From NCBI GenBank assembly GCA_027490595.1, contig JAIXXU010000085.1, positions 1 to 12,768 on the forward strand: a DNA stretch of 12,768 nt, written 5' to 3'. A model generated the notes under the pieces. It had not been told where the DNA came from. It did no database searches and saw nothing but the letters and a program-made list of their open reading frames with translations. Below are positions 1 through 6,920 of this stretch, piece by piece. A program made the translations under genes and the position numbers. The stretch comes from Pseudomonadota bacterium. GTDB taxonomy: Bacteria; Bdellovibrionota_B; Oligoflexia; Silvanigrellales; Silvanigrellaceae. Numbering within the stretch: the first letter of the stretch is position 1; every line of letters begins with the position of its first letter.

Positions 1-781
1 CCCTGCGAAAACAGCTTGACCATGCGTGGAATTTTTTAGGCAAATCGGACGCAGAAAGAATTTCATTCTGGTGGTAGCTCGCCAAAGAAACTTCGGATGT
101 TCCTACAAGCCACATGTCATCCTTTTCAATGAAATAAGCTTGATCTGCGCCGCCAGGAAGGTATCCAGTTCCCTCCATGGCAGAAGTTCTTACAAGAACA
201 GGGACACTCATTTGTTGGAATCCTCTTTGTTTTAGGAGGTCAAGCGCCAAAGAGTGCACGGCCCTTTCCAATTCGGCGCCCAGGCCTGTGAGAAAATAGC
301 TGCGAGTGCCTGAGATTTGTGTGCCCCTTTCAAAATCGATAATGCCATGGAGTTTGCCCAGTTCCATGTGATCTTTTGGGGTAAACGAGAATTGAGGAAT
401 TTGGCCTATTTTATAAAGTTCTTGATTGTCTGCATCGGAGGCGCCTTGGGGCGTATCATGAGATGGTATGCTTGGAATGGAGAGCAAGAGTGTTTGGAAT
501 TCTGCTTCAGTGTCTTTCAATTTTTTTTCGAATTGTTCCAAAGCTACTCCGACTTCTTTCATCTCTGAAACCAAAACGTCTCGTTCTTCTTTGGAGCTTG
601 CTCTTTTAACTTTTTCTGAGCCAGCATTGCGGCGGCTTCGTAGTTCTTCTGTTTGCTTGATAAATTCATTTCTTTTTTCGTAAAGTTCGGTGAAAAGCTC
701 TGGTGAAAAAGGAAAGCCTTTTGATTTTGCACCGTACACTACTTTATCAAGATTATCGCGTATAAATTTAGGATCTAGCAT
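1..781 (-). CDS. serS: Seryl-tRNA synthetase, 5' part (runs off window start)
   Basis: Class II aminoacyl-tRNA synthetase that charges tRNA-Ser (and tRNA-Sec) with serine in the cytoplasm. Reading the minus strand from the ATG at 781 gives 260 uninterrupted codons beginning MLDPKFIRDNLDKV, the usual start of the family. Residues about 28-105 are the charged antiparallel coiled-coil arm that grips the tRNA long variable arm (EELRSRRNAG is typical). The catalytic domain follows: the motif 1 region SVPVLVRTSAMEGTGYLPG, the serine-binding TSE at about 228-230, and the first residues of motif 2 (CFRR) at the window edge. The family is about 420-430 residues, so roughly 60% is present. An AAAGG-like ribosome site lies about 11 bases upstream of the ATG. 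The gene is divergent from grpE across 171 bases. No frameshift is seen in the visible part. Confidence 0.97.
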   Translation of the reverse strand, partial: MLDPKFIRDNLDKVVYGAKSKGFPFSPELFTELYEKRNEFIKQTEELRSRRNAGSEKVKRASSKEERDVLVSEMKEVGVALEQFEKKLKDTEAEFQTLLLSIPSIPSHDTPQGASDADNQELYKIGQIPQFSFTPKDHMELGKLHGIIDFERGTQISGTRSYFLTGLGAELERAVHSLALDLLKQRGFQQMSVPVLVRTSAMEGTGYLPGGADQAYFIEKDDMWLVGTSEVSLASYHQNEILSASDLPKKFHAWSSCFRR

Positions 782-824
782 ATCTATTCTAGCCTTTCTT
801 TTGGACTTAGTGTAAATATGGTTC

Positions 825-855
825 ATTATCAGATTTTGTGTTTTCAGGGAATCAA
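825..855 (-). promoter_or_regulatory. Possible serS promoter
   Basis: On the minus strand TTGATT (855-850) is followed after 19 bases by GATAAT (830-825), a five-of-six match to the sigma-70 -10 box. The spacer is longer than ideal. It lies 44 bases upstream of the serS ATG in the serS-grpE divergent region. On the plus strand of the same gap TTGACT (861-866) could be a -35 box for grpE, but no convincing -10 box sits at the right distance. Confidence 0.3.
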
Positions 856-952
856 AACCATTGACTGAACTAATATCCGCTTAAATTCATTTCACGCAAA
901 GACGTACTAGTTACCTTGCGCTGTCTTCCGCTTTCATCGAGAGGTTATAAAT

Positions 953-1564
953 ATGTTTTTTTCCAATGTTAAACTTTGTCTTTCTCAGGCTGATGATTCT
1001 GTGCCCTCATGTGAGAATCAGCAGGAAGCTTCCAAAGAATCTTGCAAAAATAGTGCTGAACTTTCGCCCCTAGAAGTTGTGGAAAAAGAACTAGCTGAAA
1101 TGAAGGCAAAATACGAGGAAACCTACGATCGTATGTTGCGCATTGCGGCAGAAGCAGAGAACACCCGTAAGCGTCTTGAAAAAGAAAAAATGGATACACG
1201 CCATTATTCTATTGCGGATTTTGCTAAAGATCTTCTTCCTGTGGTTGATGCTTTTGATAAAGCTATGGCTACAATTGATGAAACAGTTGCAGCCTGCGGC
1301 CAAGATTTTGATCCCAAAATGGGCGCCATTGTTGAGGGTGTTCAGCTGGTCACGAAGACTTTCCAAGATGCTATTAAAAAACACGGCATTGAAAGACTTC
1401 CAGGGAAAGGAGAGCCTTTCAATCCTATGTATCATAATGCCATAGCTAAGATCGTTGATCCTTCTTTAAAAGACGAAACAGTTGTGGATGAGTTTATGGC
1501 TGGCTACAAAATTTCTGAGCGCGTATTACGAACAGCGATGGTACGGGTGGGCGCTCCTGAGTAA
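953..1564 (+). CDS. grpE: Nucleotide exchange factor GrpE
   Basis: Co-chaperone that releases ADP from DnaK in the DnaK/DnaJ/GrpE folding cycle; acts as a cytoplasmic dimer. The 203-residue product is the usual length. Residues 1-40 are variable and polar. About 41-80 form the long dimerising helix (EKELAEMKAKYEETYDRMLR, then AEAENTRKRLEKE), and the C-terminal beta domain carries the family signatures GEPFNPMYHNAI and the terminal VLRTAMVRVG. The ATG at 953 is preceded by GAGAGG at 939-944, eight bases away. It is the first gene of a plus-strand run with hslO (51-base gap) and sfsA, so two stress-protein genes are adjacent. I looked for a sigma-32 type heat-shock promoter upstream and did not find a good one. 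No dnaK is in the window. Confidence 0.96.
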   Translation: MFFSNVKLCLSQADDSVPSCENQQEASKESCKNSAELSPLEVVEKELAEMKAKYEETYDRMLRIAAEAENTRKRLEKEKMDTRHYSIADFAKDLLPVVDAFDKAMATIDETVAACGQDFDPKMGAIVEGVQLVTKTFQDAIKKHGIERLPGKGEPFNPMYHNAIAKIVDPSLKDETVVDEFMAGYKISERVLRTAMVRVGAPE

Positions 1565-1615
1565 GTAAATCTTTGCCCTTCTTCCTGCCTTTTTTTCTTC
1601 CTTAAGGAACATAAC

Positions 1616-2503
1616 GTGTTTCAAGATTATTTGTTTTTTGGTTCAGACAATAATGTTATTTATACATATAGAATGTTGCATTTAAGTCATTTGGTAGAAT
1701 CTGTGAGAAAGCAGCATGGTTTGAATTTTGCCCGTGGAATTTATCTATCTGATGCTATACTTTCCAGCATGCTTTTAGCTTCTTTGCTGGAGGATGAAGA
1801 GCGGATCAACTTGCGTGTTCAAGGTGGTCAGCATTTTTCTATTGGGGCAGAAACAACCTCACAAGCAAGCACTCGAGGATATATTGACTGTGATGAGGAC
1901 TCTGATGTCATTAAAGCTCTCGATGCTGGCAAAGATCCCCTCATTAACTATGTGGTTAGAACTGTTCGTTCTCAAAAAAAAACAAACAAGCTATTTGAAG
2001 GTGTGACGGCACTTTTGACAAATTCTCTGGAAGAAGCTGTGAACGATCATTTAGCAATAAGCTATCAGATGAATACAAAATTGAAGGTTTCCAGCTGGGT
2101 TGATGAAGGTTCACAAACTTTGCGTGCTTTTGGTTTTATTTACCAAGAGTTGCCAAACATACCTCAAGAAGTTTCTGAGGAAATGTCTACTCATTTTTAT
2201 AATCTTAGGTCTCTTCGTGAGCTTTATGAACAAAACTCTGACCCAGATGTGCTCTCGCAATGTTTAATTCCTCATCAAACAAAAGCTTTAAAAAGTTTAA
2301 ACCCCAAGTTTGAGTGCTCCTGTTCTATAGAAAAAAGTGTGGATGCTATCCGTATTTTCCCTTTGGCAGATATAGAAGATATGTGTCGTAAAGGTGAAGA
2401 TTTATCGGTTCGTTGTCACTATTGCAGTAAAATACATACAGTCTCAGTTGAAAAAGTCCAAGAAATATTTTCTAATCTTTCTCTTGAGAAACGGATAAAT
2501 TAA
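1616..2503 (+). CDS. hslO: Hsp33 redox-regulated chaperone
   Basis: Hsp33 is a cytoplasmic holdase chaperone kept inactive by a C-terminal zinc centre; oxidation forms disulfides, releases zinc and activates binding of unfolding proteins. The 295-residue product keeps all four zinc ligands: C-x-C at 234/236 (FECSCS) and C-x-x-C at 267/270 (RCHYC). The N-terminal part has the family TRGYIDC region around 86-92. It starts with GTG at 1616, supported by AAGGAA at 1604-1609 six bases upstream; no ATG gives a sensible N-terminus. The gene lies 51 bases after grpE and two bases before sfsA, so it is probably cotranscribed with both. Pairing with grpE makes sense, since Hsp33 hands clients to the DnaK system. 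Nothing looks degraded. Confidence 0.95.
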   Translation: MFQDYLFFGSDNNVIYTYRMLHLSHLVESVRKQHGLNFARGIYLSDAILSSMLLASLLEDEERINLRVQGGQHFSIGAETTSQASTRGYIDCDEDSDVIKALDAGKDPLINYVVRTVRSQKKTNKLFEGVTALLTNSLEEAVNDHLAISYQMNTKLKVSSWVDEGSQTLRAFGFIYQELPNIPQEVSEEMSTHFYNLRSLRELYEQNSDPDVLSQCLIPHQTKALKSLNPKFECSCSIEKSVDAIRIFPLADIEDMCRKGEDLSVRCHYCSKIHTVSVEKVQEIFSNLSLEKRIN

Positions 2504-2505
2504 TC

Positions 2506-3276
2506 ATGCTTCTGTTGCCTTATGACGCCCCATTGCGTCAAGGTCTTTTCTTAAAACGAGAAAAGCGATTTATGGTTCACGTAGAGCTTTCTGATGGCAC
2601 TACGGACATTGTTCATTGTCCCAATAGTGGCAGTATGAAAAGTTGTCTGGATTACGGTTGTGCTGCCTACACGCTGCTTTCTCCCAATCCAGATAGGAAG
2701 CTAAAGCATACGTTGGAACTGTTGCAATTGCAGGATGGCTTAGCATGCTTGAATACCGGCCAAGCCAATCATTTTGTCTATCGTTTGCTTGAAGAAACTA
2801 TTGGAAAGCCAATTCAAAATTCTTTTCAAAATATTGGATTCCCTTACGAAAAATTTCAAAATTATACTTGTTTTAGTCGCGAGGTGAAATACAACGTTCA
2901 CACGCGATTTGATTTTTGTTTAACGACACCAAGCAGTCCTAAGAAATGTTGGATTGAAGTAAAAAGCGTTACCTTACGTCGCGACGATGGTTCTTATGCA
3001 TTTCCAGATGCCGTCACCACCAGAGGTCAAAAACATCTTGAAGAACTGATGCACGCAAAGCGCAATGGGGATGATGCCTATTTGTTTTTTGTGCTTATGC
3101 GTGGTTCCAATGTGGAAGCGGAGTCTATTGCCACTCATTTCTCAGCTTGCTCAGAAATTGATCCTGTTTATGCTGAATTATTAGTGCAAGCAAAACATCA
3201 TGGGGTGGGTGTTTGTATTTTAGTTCCAAGCATTAGCGTCCATGGATTTTCGTTGCGGTTATTTCATTGGGGTTAG
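2506..3276 (+). CDS. sfsA: SfsA family protein (sugar fermentation stimulation protein homologue)
   Basis: SfsA is a conserved protein with an N-terminal OB-like nucleic-acid-binding domain and a C-terminal PD-(D/E)xK nuclease-like fold; its physiological role remains poorly defined. The 256-residue product is slightly longer than the common 230-240. Visible signatures are CPNSGSM near residue 38, RFDF at 134-137, WIEVKSVTL at 149-157, and FPDAVTTRGQKHL from 166. D136, E151 and K153 sit where the nuclease-like catalytic residues are expected, so the core appears intact. The ATG at 2506 lies two bases after the hslO stop with no good Shine-Dalgarno of its own, which suggests translational coupling. 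A short hairpin overlaps its stop codon. Confidence 0.93.
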   Translation: MLLLPYDAPLRQGLFLKREKRFMVHVELSDGTTDIVHCPNSGSMKSCLDYGCAAYTLLSPNPDRKLKHTLELLQLQDGLACLNTGQANHFVYRLLEETIGKPIQNSFQNIGFPYEKFQNYTCFSREVKYNVHTRFDFCLTTPSSPKKCWIEVKSVTLRRDDGSYAFPDAVTTRGQKHLEELMHAKRNGDDAYLFFVLMRGSNVEAESIATHFSACSEIDPVYAELLVQAKHHGVGVCILVPSISVHGFSLRLFHWG

Positions 3277-3286
3277 CAATAACCTC
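3269..3286 (+). terminator. Weak hairpin over the sfsA stop codon, possible terminator
   Basis: GGGGTTA / TAACCTC form a seven-pair stem (one G-U pair) closed by a GCAA tetraloop of the stable GNRA class. The sfsA TAG lies inside it. A run of five T occurs ten bases after the stem, too far for a textbook intrinsic terminator, so this may be only a 3'-end-protecting hairpin. It fits the apparent end of the grpE-hslO-sfsA unit. Confidence 0.3.
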
Positions 3287-3379
3287 AAGTTCGAAATTTT
3301 TCATGTTTACGCAAGAGATTCTATGGTTTTTAGTAAAAAAGTACTTGAAGTTTTGGTTATTTATAAGGAACAATGTTGA

Positions 3380-3754
3380 TCGTATTTCCTGCAAGACCTC
3401 GTTGACAAATATCGTGTGATAGCTCGTGATAAATTATCTGATTTTTGGCTGACATGGCCACTACAATGGCCGCTTAGTTTTCTTGTCACAGATTCCTACA
3501 GTCCAGAATCCTATATTCAAGAAATAAAAATTCCTAAGATATTTATTCACAGCAAACAAGATAAAGTTGTACCTTACTATTTGGGAGAAAAGCTTTATAA
3601 TTTGGCTTCGCAGCCCAAAGAACTCTGGGTAGTGCCCTGGGCTGGGCATGCCAACGCGTTATCAACCTCTCAACCTCAGTTTAGAATAAAATTTGTTCAG
3701 CGATTATGTGATTCTTTGGTGGATAAAAGCAGTATTTGTCCTTTAGACCCATAA
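3380..3754 (+). pseudogene. Alpha/beta hydrolase remnant, C-terminal part with internal deletion
   Basis: The open frame from just after a TGA at 3377-3379 to TAA at 3752-3754 encodes about 124 residues; the only available initiators are weak (GTG at 3416). The C-terminal half resembles serine hydrolases of the Bem46-like alpha/beta type. It has IPKIFIHSKQDKVVPYYLG with the likely catalytic Asp, and WVVPWAGHANAL with the likely catalytic His. The beginning, YFLQDLVDKYRVIARD, looks like the strand before the family's DYRG turn, and then jumps directly to DFWLTWPLQWPLSFLVTDSY, which normally lies after the nucleophile elbow. Roughly 100 residues, including the Gly-x-Ser-x-Gly nucleophile, and the whole N-terminus are therefore missing. 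A catalytic product is not expected. No ribosome-binding site supports the short frame. The hydrolase match is by eye. Confidence 0.65.
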
Positions 3755-3840
3755 ATTCTAGAGCAGCAGTTGCAAAAATAAGAACCTTTTTCAATTATTC
3801 CTTTATCATCTTTGCCTTTAGAAGTTTTGATTTCTTTTTT

Positions 3841-6129
3841 TTACAAACTCATCTGGGTTGCTTTTTCTTTAAGCTCAAACTTACTAAGAGGGTAAGAAAA
3901 CCAATTTTCTGGTTTACTGTTTAAATCTAGTATTGCCTTGGTTTTAATAACATTCTCGGAATTAATTGTGAAAATGAAATGGCGCGGTTGTTCCATGAAT
4001 TCTCGACAAGTTTTACCTTTTTCTTTGAGATTATTCATGTGTGCTTTGTATTTATCTTTTAATTCAATAGAAATATTATCACTTTGAATTTTTTTGATAA
4101 TTCGTTCAATATCTTCTTTTTGATATTGAATATACTTATCAGTCAGTTCTTTAATGTGTTCATTTGGCTTTTGGATTTCATTTTTATCAATTTCCTCTTG
4201 TTTTTGTTTTAAAAAAAAAAAAAAAAACAAAATACCTGCGAAAGGAATTAGTCCAATGAATGCGCTAATAACATTCTCTGTAACAAGTCTAATGGTATTT
4301 GAGCTAGAAAATTGATCATAATTTTCAATAATCCAAGTGAACAAAAAGCCGAAGTTGTCTACAATGGCGTCTCCTACAATAAATGTAGGAAGAAAAGAAT
4401 AGTGAAGAGCTTTTGCTTTCCATGAGCGTCTGTTGCCCGCTAACACCAAGGAAAAAACCATAATATGTGACTGAATATATTTTTTTAGGCAATCATAGTT
4501 ATCTGAGGCATGTAAATTATTTTCTGAAGGTGTTTCAGGACTTAATTCTGGCATTTGGGTTTCGAGGTAGTTTTTGGAAATTTCTTCACTCAGTTGAAAA
4601 ATATCCAGTTGAATTTTTTCAAGTTCACCTTCATTTAGTTCATCAGAACAATTCGTGAGTTTGTGAGCTAAATTGAGTAGTTTGCCAGTAGGTAATTCTC
4701 GTTGATTTATTGCAACTGTTTTAAAGAACTCGCTAATGTGAGTTTTGTTGTGTGTTTCCTGGGATTGGCCTTCTGGCTTTGCTTTGATAGCTTCGATTTT
4801 TTTAAAAATAACGTTTTCTTTGAGGTTTTTGTTTTGTGAAATGAATTCTTTTGCATTGTCTATTTCTTCTTTTGTTATTTTATCTTTCAGGAAATAGTTT
4901 TCTTTAGAAATATTGATTGGTTTTTGGGTTACGCCCTTATTGTTGCTACGAATTTTGTTATAGCTTGGAACTTCGGTGGATTTTTCGTCTGCAACTCTTA
5001 TGGGATAAGTGCTTTTTTCTTCAGTGGTATTTTGTTGTGTGAAATTCAAGATATTATTTGATATCAAAGAGCGAATATGATTGTCAGAATCTTTGCGAAT
5101 ATTTTGGGTAGCGTGGCTAAAGGCAGCATCTACGCATTTGTCAAAGGCATAGTTTATGACAAAGCTAAATATACCTCCAATAATAATGAGCAAAGGGATG
5201 GCAGCAGCTGTGACAAGTACGCCAGATAACAAGGGAACCATATAAAAATCATTCAAGCAGGAGACCATATTATTCAGAATATAAGCCAGTGGAATAAATG
5301 CTCTTTTTACTGCAAAAAGAATTTTTTGACCTATAGATTTTTGTTTGTAGATCATCAATAGGGCTGATTGAGAAACTGCATTAGCAAATAATGATGTAAA
5401 TTGGTGATAACCCTCTTGCTCTTCTTGAATTCCTAAACTTTCAAAAATGAGGTTTAGAAAAATTTCGCAATTTTGGGAGAAGGCATTGATCGAGTTTCTA
5501 TAGATATCAATTCTGTCGTGTGAAATATTAATGAATTCTGCTCCGTGAATAATCATTTCGTTCAAAGTGAGCATGGCAGAATTTTTATTTTCTGAATCAT
5601 CAATAAGAGAAAGAAGTTTTTGAAAAAAATCGTTGGTGGTTTCTCGAATATTGTTTTTAGGATTGGAAGAAGATGAAAAAAGAGATTCACAGTAACTGCT
5701 GACAATTGATATCAGTGTTTGAATTTTTGGATTATTGTTATTTTGATCTAAAAATGTTTTGGCAAATTGTGCGTTGAGTTGAGTAGAGGGTGTTAATTGA
5801 AGATTCTTTTTTAAAATTGTAATGGCTTGATTTTCGTTGAGCTCTTTTTTCCCATTTTGGATACCATGATAAAATTTACCAATTAAGTTCCTGTTGGCGT
5901 TATTATAAAATTCTTTACGCCGTGTGGCGTTCAGTTTTTTGCAGAACCCTTCTTGTTTCGTAAAATCCTGGCTATCGATGCCGGTATGGTAAACTTTGTT
6001 TTCTGTTTCTAAGCATTGAAACCATGTTTGTGTTTCTTTTTCCTGTTTTATATCAAGCTGTCTTGGTGCTGGAGAAGTTGTGCCATGAAGAATAATATTT
6101 GAAGGTGTGGGTAAAGTAAGCGTATCCAT
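3841..6129 (-). CDS. Orphan 762-residue bi-lobed membrane protein under a Fur box
   Basis: I do not recognise this family. The ATG at 6129 is preceded by AAGG seven bases upstream. There is no signal peptide; residues 1-250 are polar, Asn/Ser/Lys-rich and mostly helical in character. The first hydrophobic region is about 275-327, with a very hydrophobic stretch at 297-327 (VPLLSGVLVTAAAIPLLIII). Residues 345-545 are charged and partly disordered, with Glu/Lys-rich helices. The second hydrophobic region is about 552-640, ending in GLIPFAGILFFFFFLK. A charged tail with probable coiled coil follows (645-762). The layout is soluble-hydrophobic-soluble-hydrophobic-soluble, and the two hydrophobic regions may be related. 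The FFFFF stretch is encoded by 17 consecutive T. A Fur-box palindrome lies at the promoter, so iron-repressed expression is likely. It is a single-gene unit beside a decayed hydrolase. An inner-membrane protein or a secreted effector that inserts in host membranes are both possible; neither is shown. Confidence 0.8.
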   Translation of the reverse strand: MDTLTLPTPSNIILHGTTSPAPRQLDIKQEKETQTWFQCLETENKVYHTGIDSQDFTKQEGFCKKLNATRRKEFYNNANRNLIGKFYHGIQNGKKELNENQAITILKKNLQLTPSTQLNAQFAKTFLDQNNNNPKIQTLISIVSSYCESLFSSSSNPKNNIRETTNDFFQKLLSLIDDSENKNSAMLTLNEMIIHGAEFINISHDRIDIYRNSINAFSQNCEIFLNLIFESLGIQEEQEGYHQFTSLFANAVSQSALLMIYKQKSIGQKILFAVKRAFIPLAYILNNMVSCLNDFYMVPLLSGVLVTAAAIPLLIIIGGIFSFVINYAFDKCVDAAFSHATQNIRKDSDNHIRSLISNNILNFTQQNTTEEKSTYPIRVADEKSTEVPSYNKIRSNNKGVTQKPINISKENYFLKDKITKEEIDNAKEFISQNKNLKENVIFKKIEAIKAKPEGQSQETHNKTHISEFFKTVAINQRELPTGKLLNLAHKLTNCSDELNEGELEKIQLDIFQLSEEISKNYLETQMPELSPETPSENNLHASDNYDCLKKYIQSHIMVFSLVLAGNRRSWKAKALHYSFLPTFIVGDAIVDNFGFLFTWIIENYDQFSSSNTIRLVTENVISAFIGLIPFAGILFFFFFLKQKQEEIDKNEIQKPNEHIKELTDKYIQYQKEDIERIIKKIQSDNISIELKDKYKAHMNNLKEKGKTCREFMEQPRHFIFTINSENVIKTKAILDLNSKPENWFSYPLSKFELKEKATQMSL
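4211..4227. repeat. 17-nt mononucleotide tract inside a coding region
   Basis: Seventeen consecutive A on the plus strand, hence T17 in the sense strand of the 762-residue gene. It encodes five Phe and the start of a Leu codon (residues 635-640). The reading frame is open with the length as given. A gain or loss of one base would end the protein near residue 640 and remove the last 120 residues. It is the longest homopolymer I saw in the window. Confidence 0.95.
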
Positions 6130-6157
6130 AGTTTTACCTTAAAAGAATAAAGTTGAA

Positions 6158-6176
6158 AATGAGAATCATTCTCATT
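6158..6176. promoter_or_regulatory. Fur box (ferric uptake regulator operator)
   Basis: AATGAGAATCATTCTCATT is a 9-1-9 inverted repeat, perfect apart from the central base. It matches the classical Fur operator (7-1-7 form TGATAATNATTATCA) with one symmetrical change per half (TGAGAAT). It ends 28 bases before the ATG of the orphan membrane-protein gene and lies just downstream of a candidate -35/-10 pair, so Fur bound with ferrous iron should block transcription. The gene on the other side also points toward this site and ends at 6212, so only the 3841-6129 gene can be the target. Confidence 0.85.
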
Positions 6177-6182
6177 GTGCTC

Positions 6183-6211
6183 TAAATACCTTTGCTAAGA
6201 ATTTGGGTCAA
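6183..6211 (-). promoter_or_regulatory. Candidate promoter of the orphan membrane-protein gene
   Basis: On the minus strand TTGACC (6211-6206, five of six to the -35 consensus) is followed after exactly 17 bases by TATTTA (6188-6183, a weak -10). The expected start of transcription falls near 6176, the first base of the Fur box, giving a leader of about 47 bases. The geometry fits Fur repression at the start site. The -10 box is only three of six, so the call rests partly on spacing. Confidence 0.4.
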
Positions 6212-6919
6212 CTACTTTTTTACCTTAATTTCTGACTGCAACGTAAGATAAACAAAGCCATTGGAAAAACGGCATTCTTCAATGCTGAGCTGTTTTAAAT
6301 AAGGTATTGAAGATTCTATGAGCTCTGGAGCGCCTACCCCCCCAATAAGAACTGGGCTGATTGTCAAATAGAGTTTATCAACCAAATTGTGCTGCCAGAA
6401 CAATCCATTGAGCTGACCTCCTCCAAAAAGAGCTGCCTTTTTTGCGCCCCTTTGAGAAAGATAAAGGTAAAGTCCATTTATGTTCCCTTCCAGGAAAGGG
6501 AATTCGTTTTCTTTGATTACTTTGCTTTCAACGGATAGTTGGGGTTTTGAGCTTAAATTGAAATCAGTGCATTTGAAGATTATTTTTGGAATATGATTTT
6601 GATCCCAAAAATGATTGTCAGGGTAAACCTGTCCGCTTTGTGTAAATATCACCCAAAAAGGGTCTGGGGGGAGATTTTTATTCTTGCGCATGTGAGCCAC
6701 GCTAAAGGCGCCTTTTTCTGAGCCCATAGAGCGGTTGCCAATAAAGACGGCATCGCTTTCGCTTACTATGCGTTCCATGAGGGCAAAATCTTCGTCGCAT
6801 GTGATTCCTTGTTCATGACGAGTTGGTGTGGACTCAGAGCGAGTGCGTCCAATTTTCCCGTTCAACGAACACAAATTGATATTGACAACCTCAATGGGGT
6901 TTTTTGGATAAATAGTCAT
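6212..6919 (-). CDS. Stand-alone RibD C-terminal (DHFR-like) reductase domain protein
   Basis: The 235-residue product resembles the reductase domain found at the C-terminus of RibD, which reduces the ribosyl group of the pyrimidine intermediate in riboflavin synthesis with NADPH. Visible family features are VVNINLCSLNGKIG near residues 11-24 (usually SLDGKIA; the Asp is Asn here), SESDAVFIGNRSM at 53-65 (usually ADAVLVGxxT), and ALFGGGQLNGLFWQHNLVDK at 163-182 followed by LYLTISPVLIGG, the cofactor-binding end of the fold. The deaminase half of RibD is absent. The ATG at 6919 lies one base after the map stop with no Shine-Dalgarno, so translation is probably coupled to map as the last gene of the fabD-map unit. 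Stand-alone members of this family act on varied pteridine or folate-like substrates, so the substrate is not assigned. Confidence 0.78.
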   Translation of the reverse strand: MTIYPKNPIEVVNINLCSLNGKIGRTRSESTPTRHEQGITCDEDFALMERIVSESDAVFIGNRSMGSEKGAFSVAHMRKNKNLPPDPFWVIFTQSGQVYPDNHFWDQNHIPKIIFKCTDFNLSSKPQLSVESKVIKENEFPFLEGNINGLYLYLSQRGAKKAALFGGGQLNGLFWQHNLVDKLYLTISPVLIGGVGAPELIESSIPYLKQLSIEECRFSNGFVYLTLQSEIKVKK

Positions 6920-6920
6920 T

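Noticed and set aside
317..568. Plus-strand open frame of 83 codons
   Set aside because: It lies wholly within serS on the opposite strand and its translation has no family features.
867..952. Possible heat-shock (sigma-32) promoter upstream of grpE
   Set aside because: CTTG-like elements occur, but no CCCCAT-like partner lies at the right spacing; the best pair would overlap the ribosome-binding site.
3373..3405. ATG reading LIVFPARP before a stop, resembling the LIYFP start of Bem46-like hydrolases
   Set aside because: It overlaps the other frame, whose YFLQDLVDKYRVIARD fits the hydrolase better and runs on into the preserved C-terminal part. Both cannot be the true remnant.
3755..3840. 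Search for a terminator or small gene between the hydrolase remnant and the orphan gene
   Set aside because: Only short A/T-rich imperfect repeats are seen, with no stable stem and no supported start codon.
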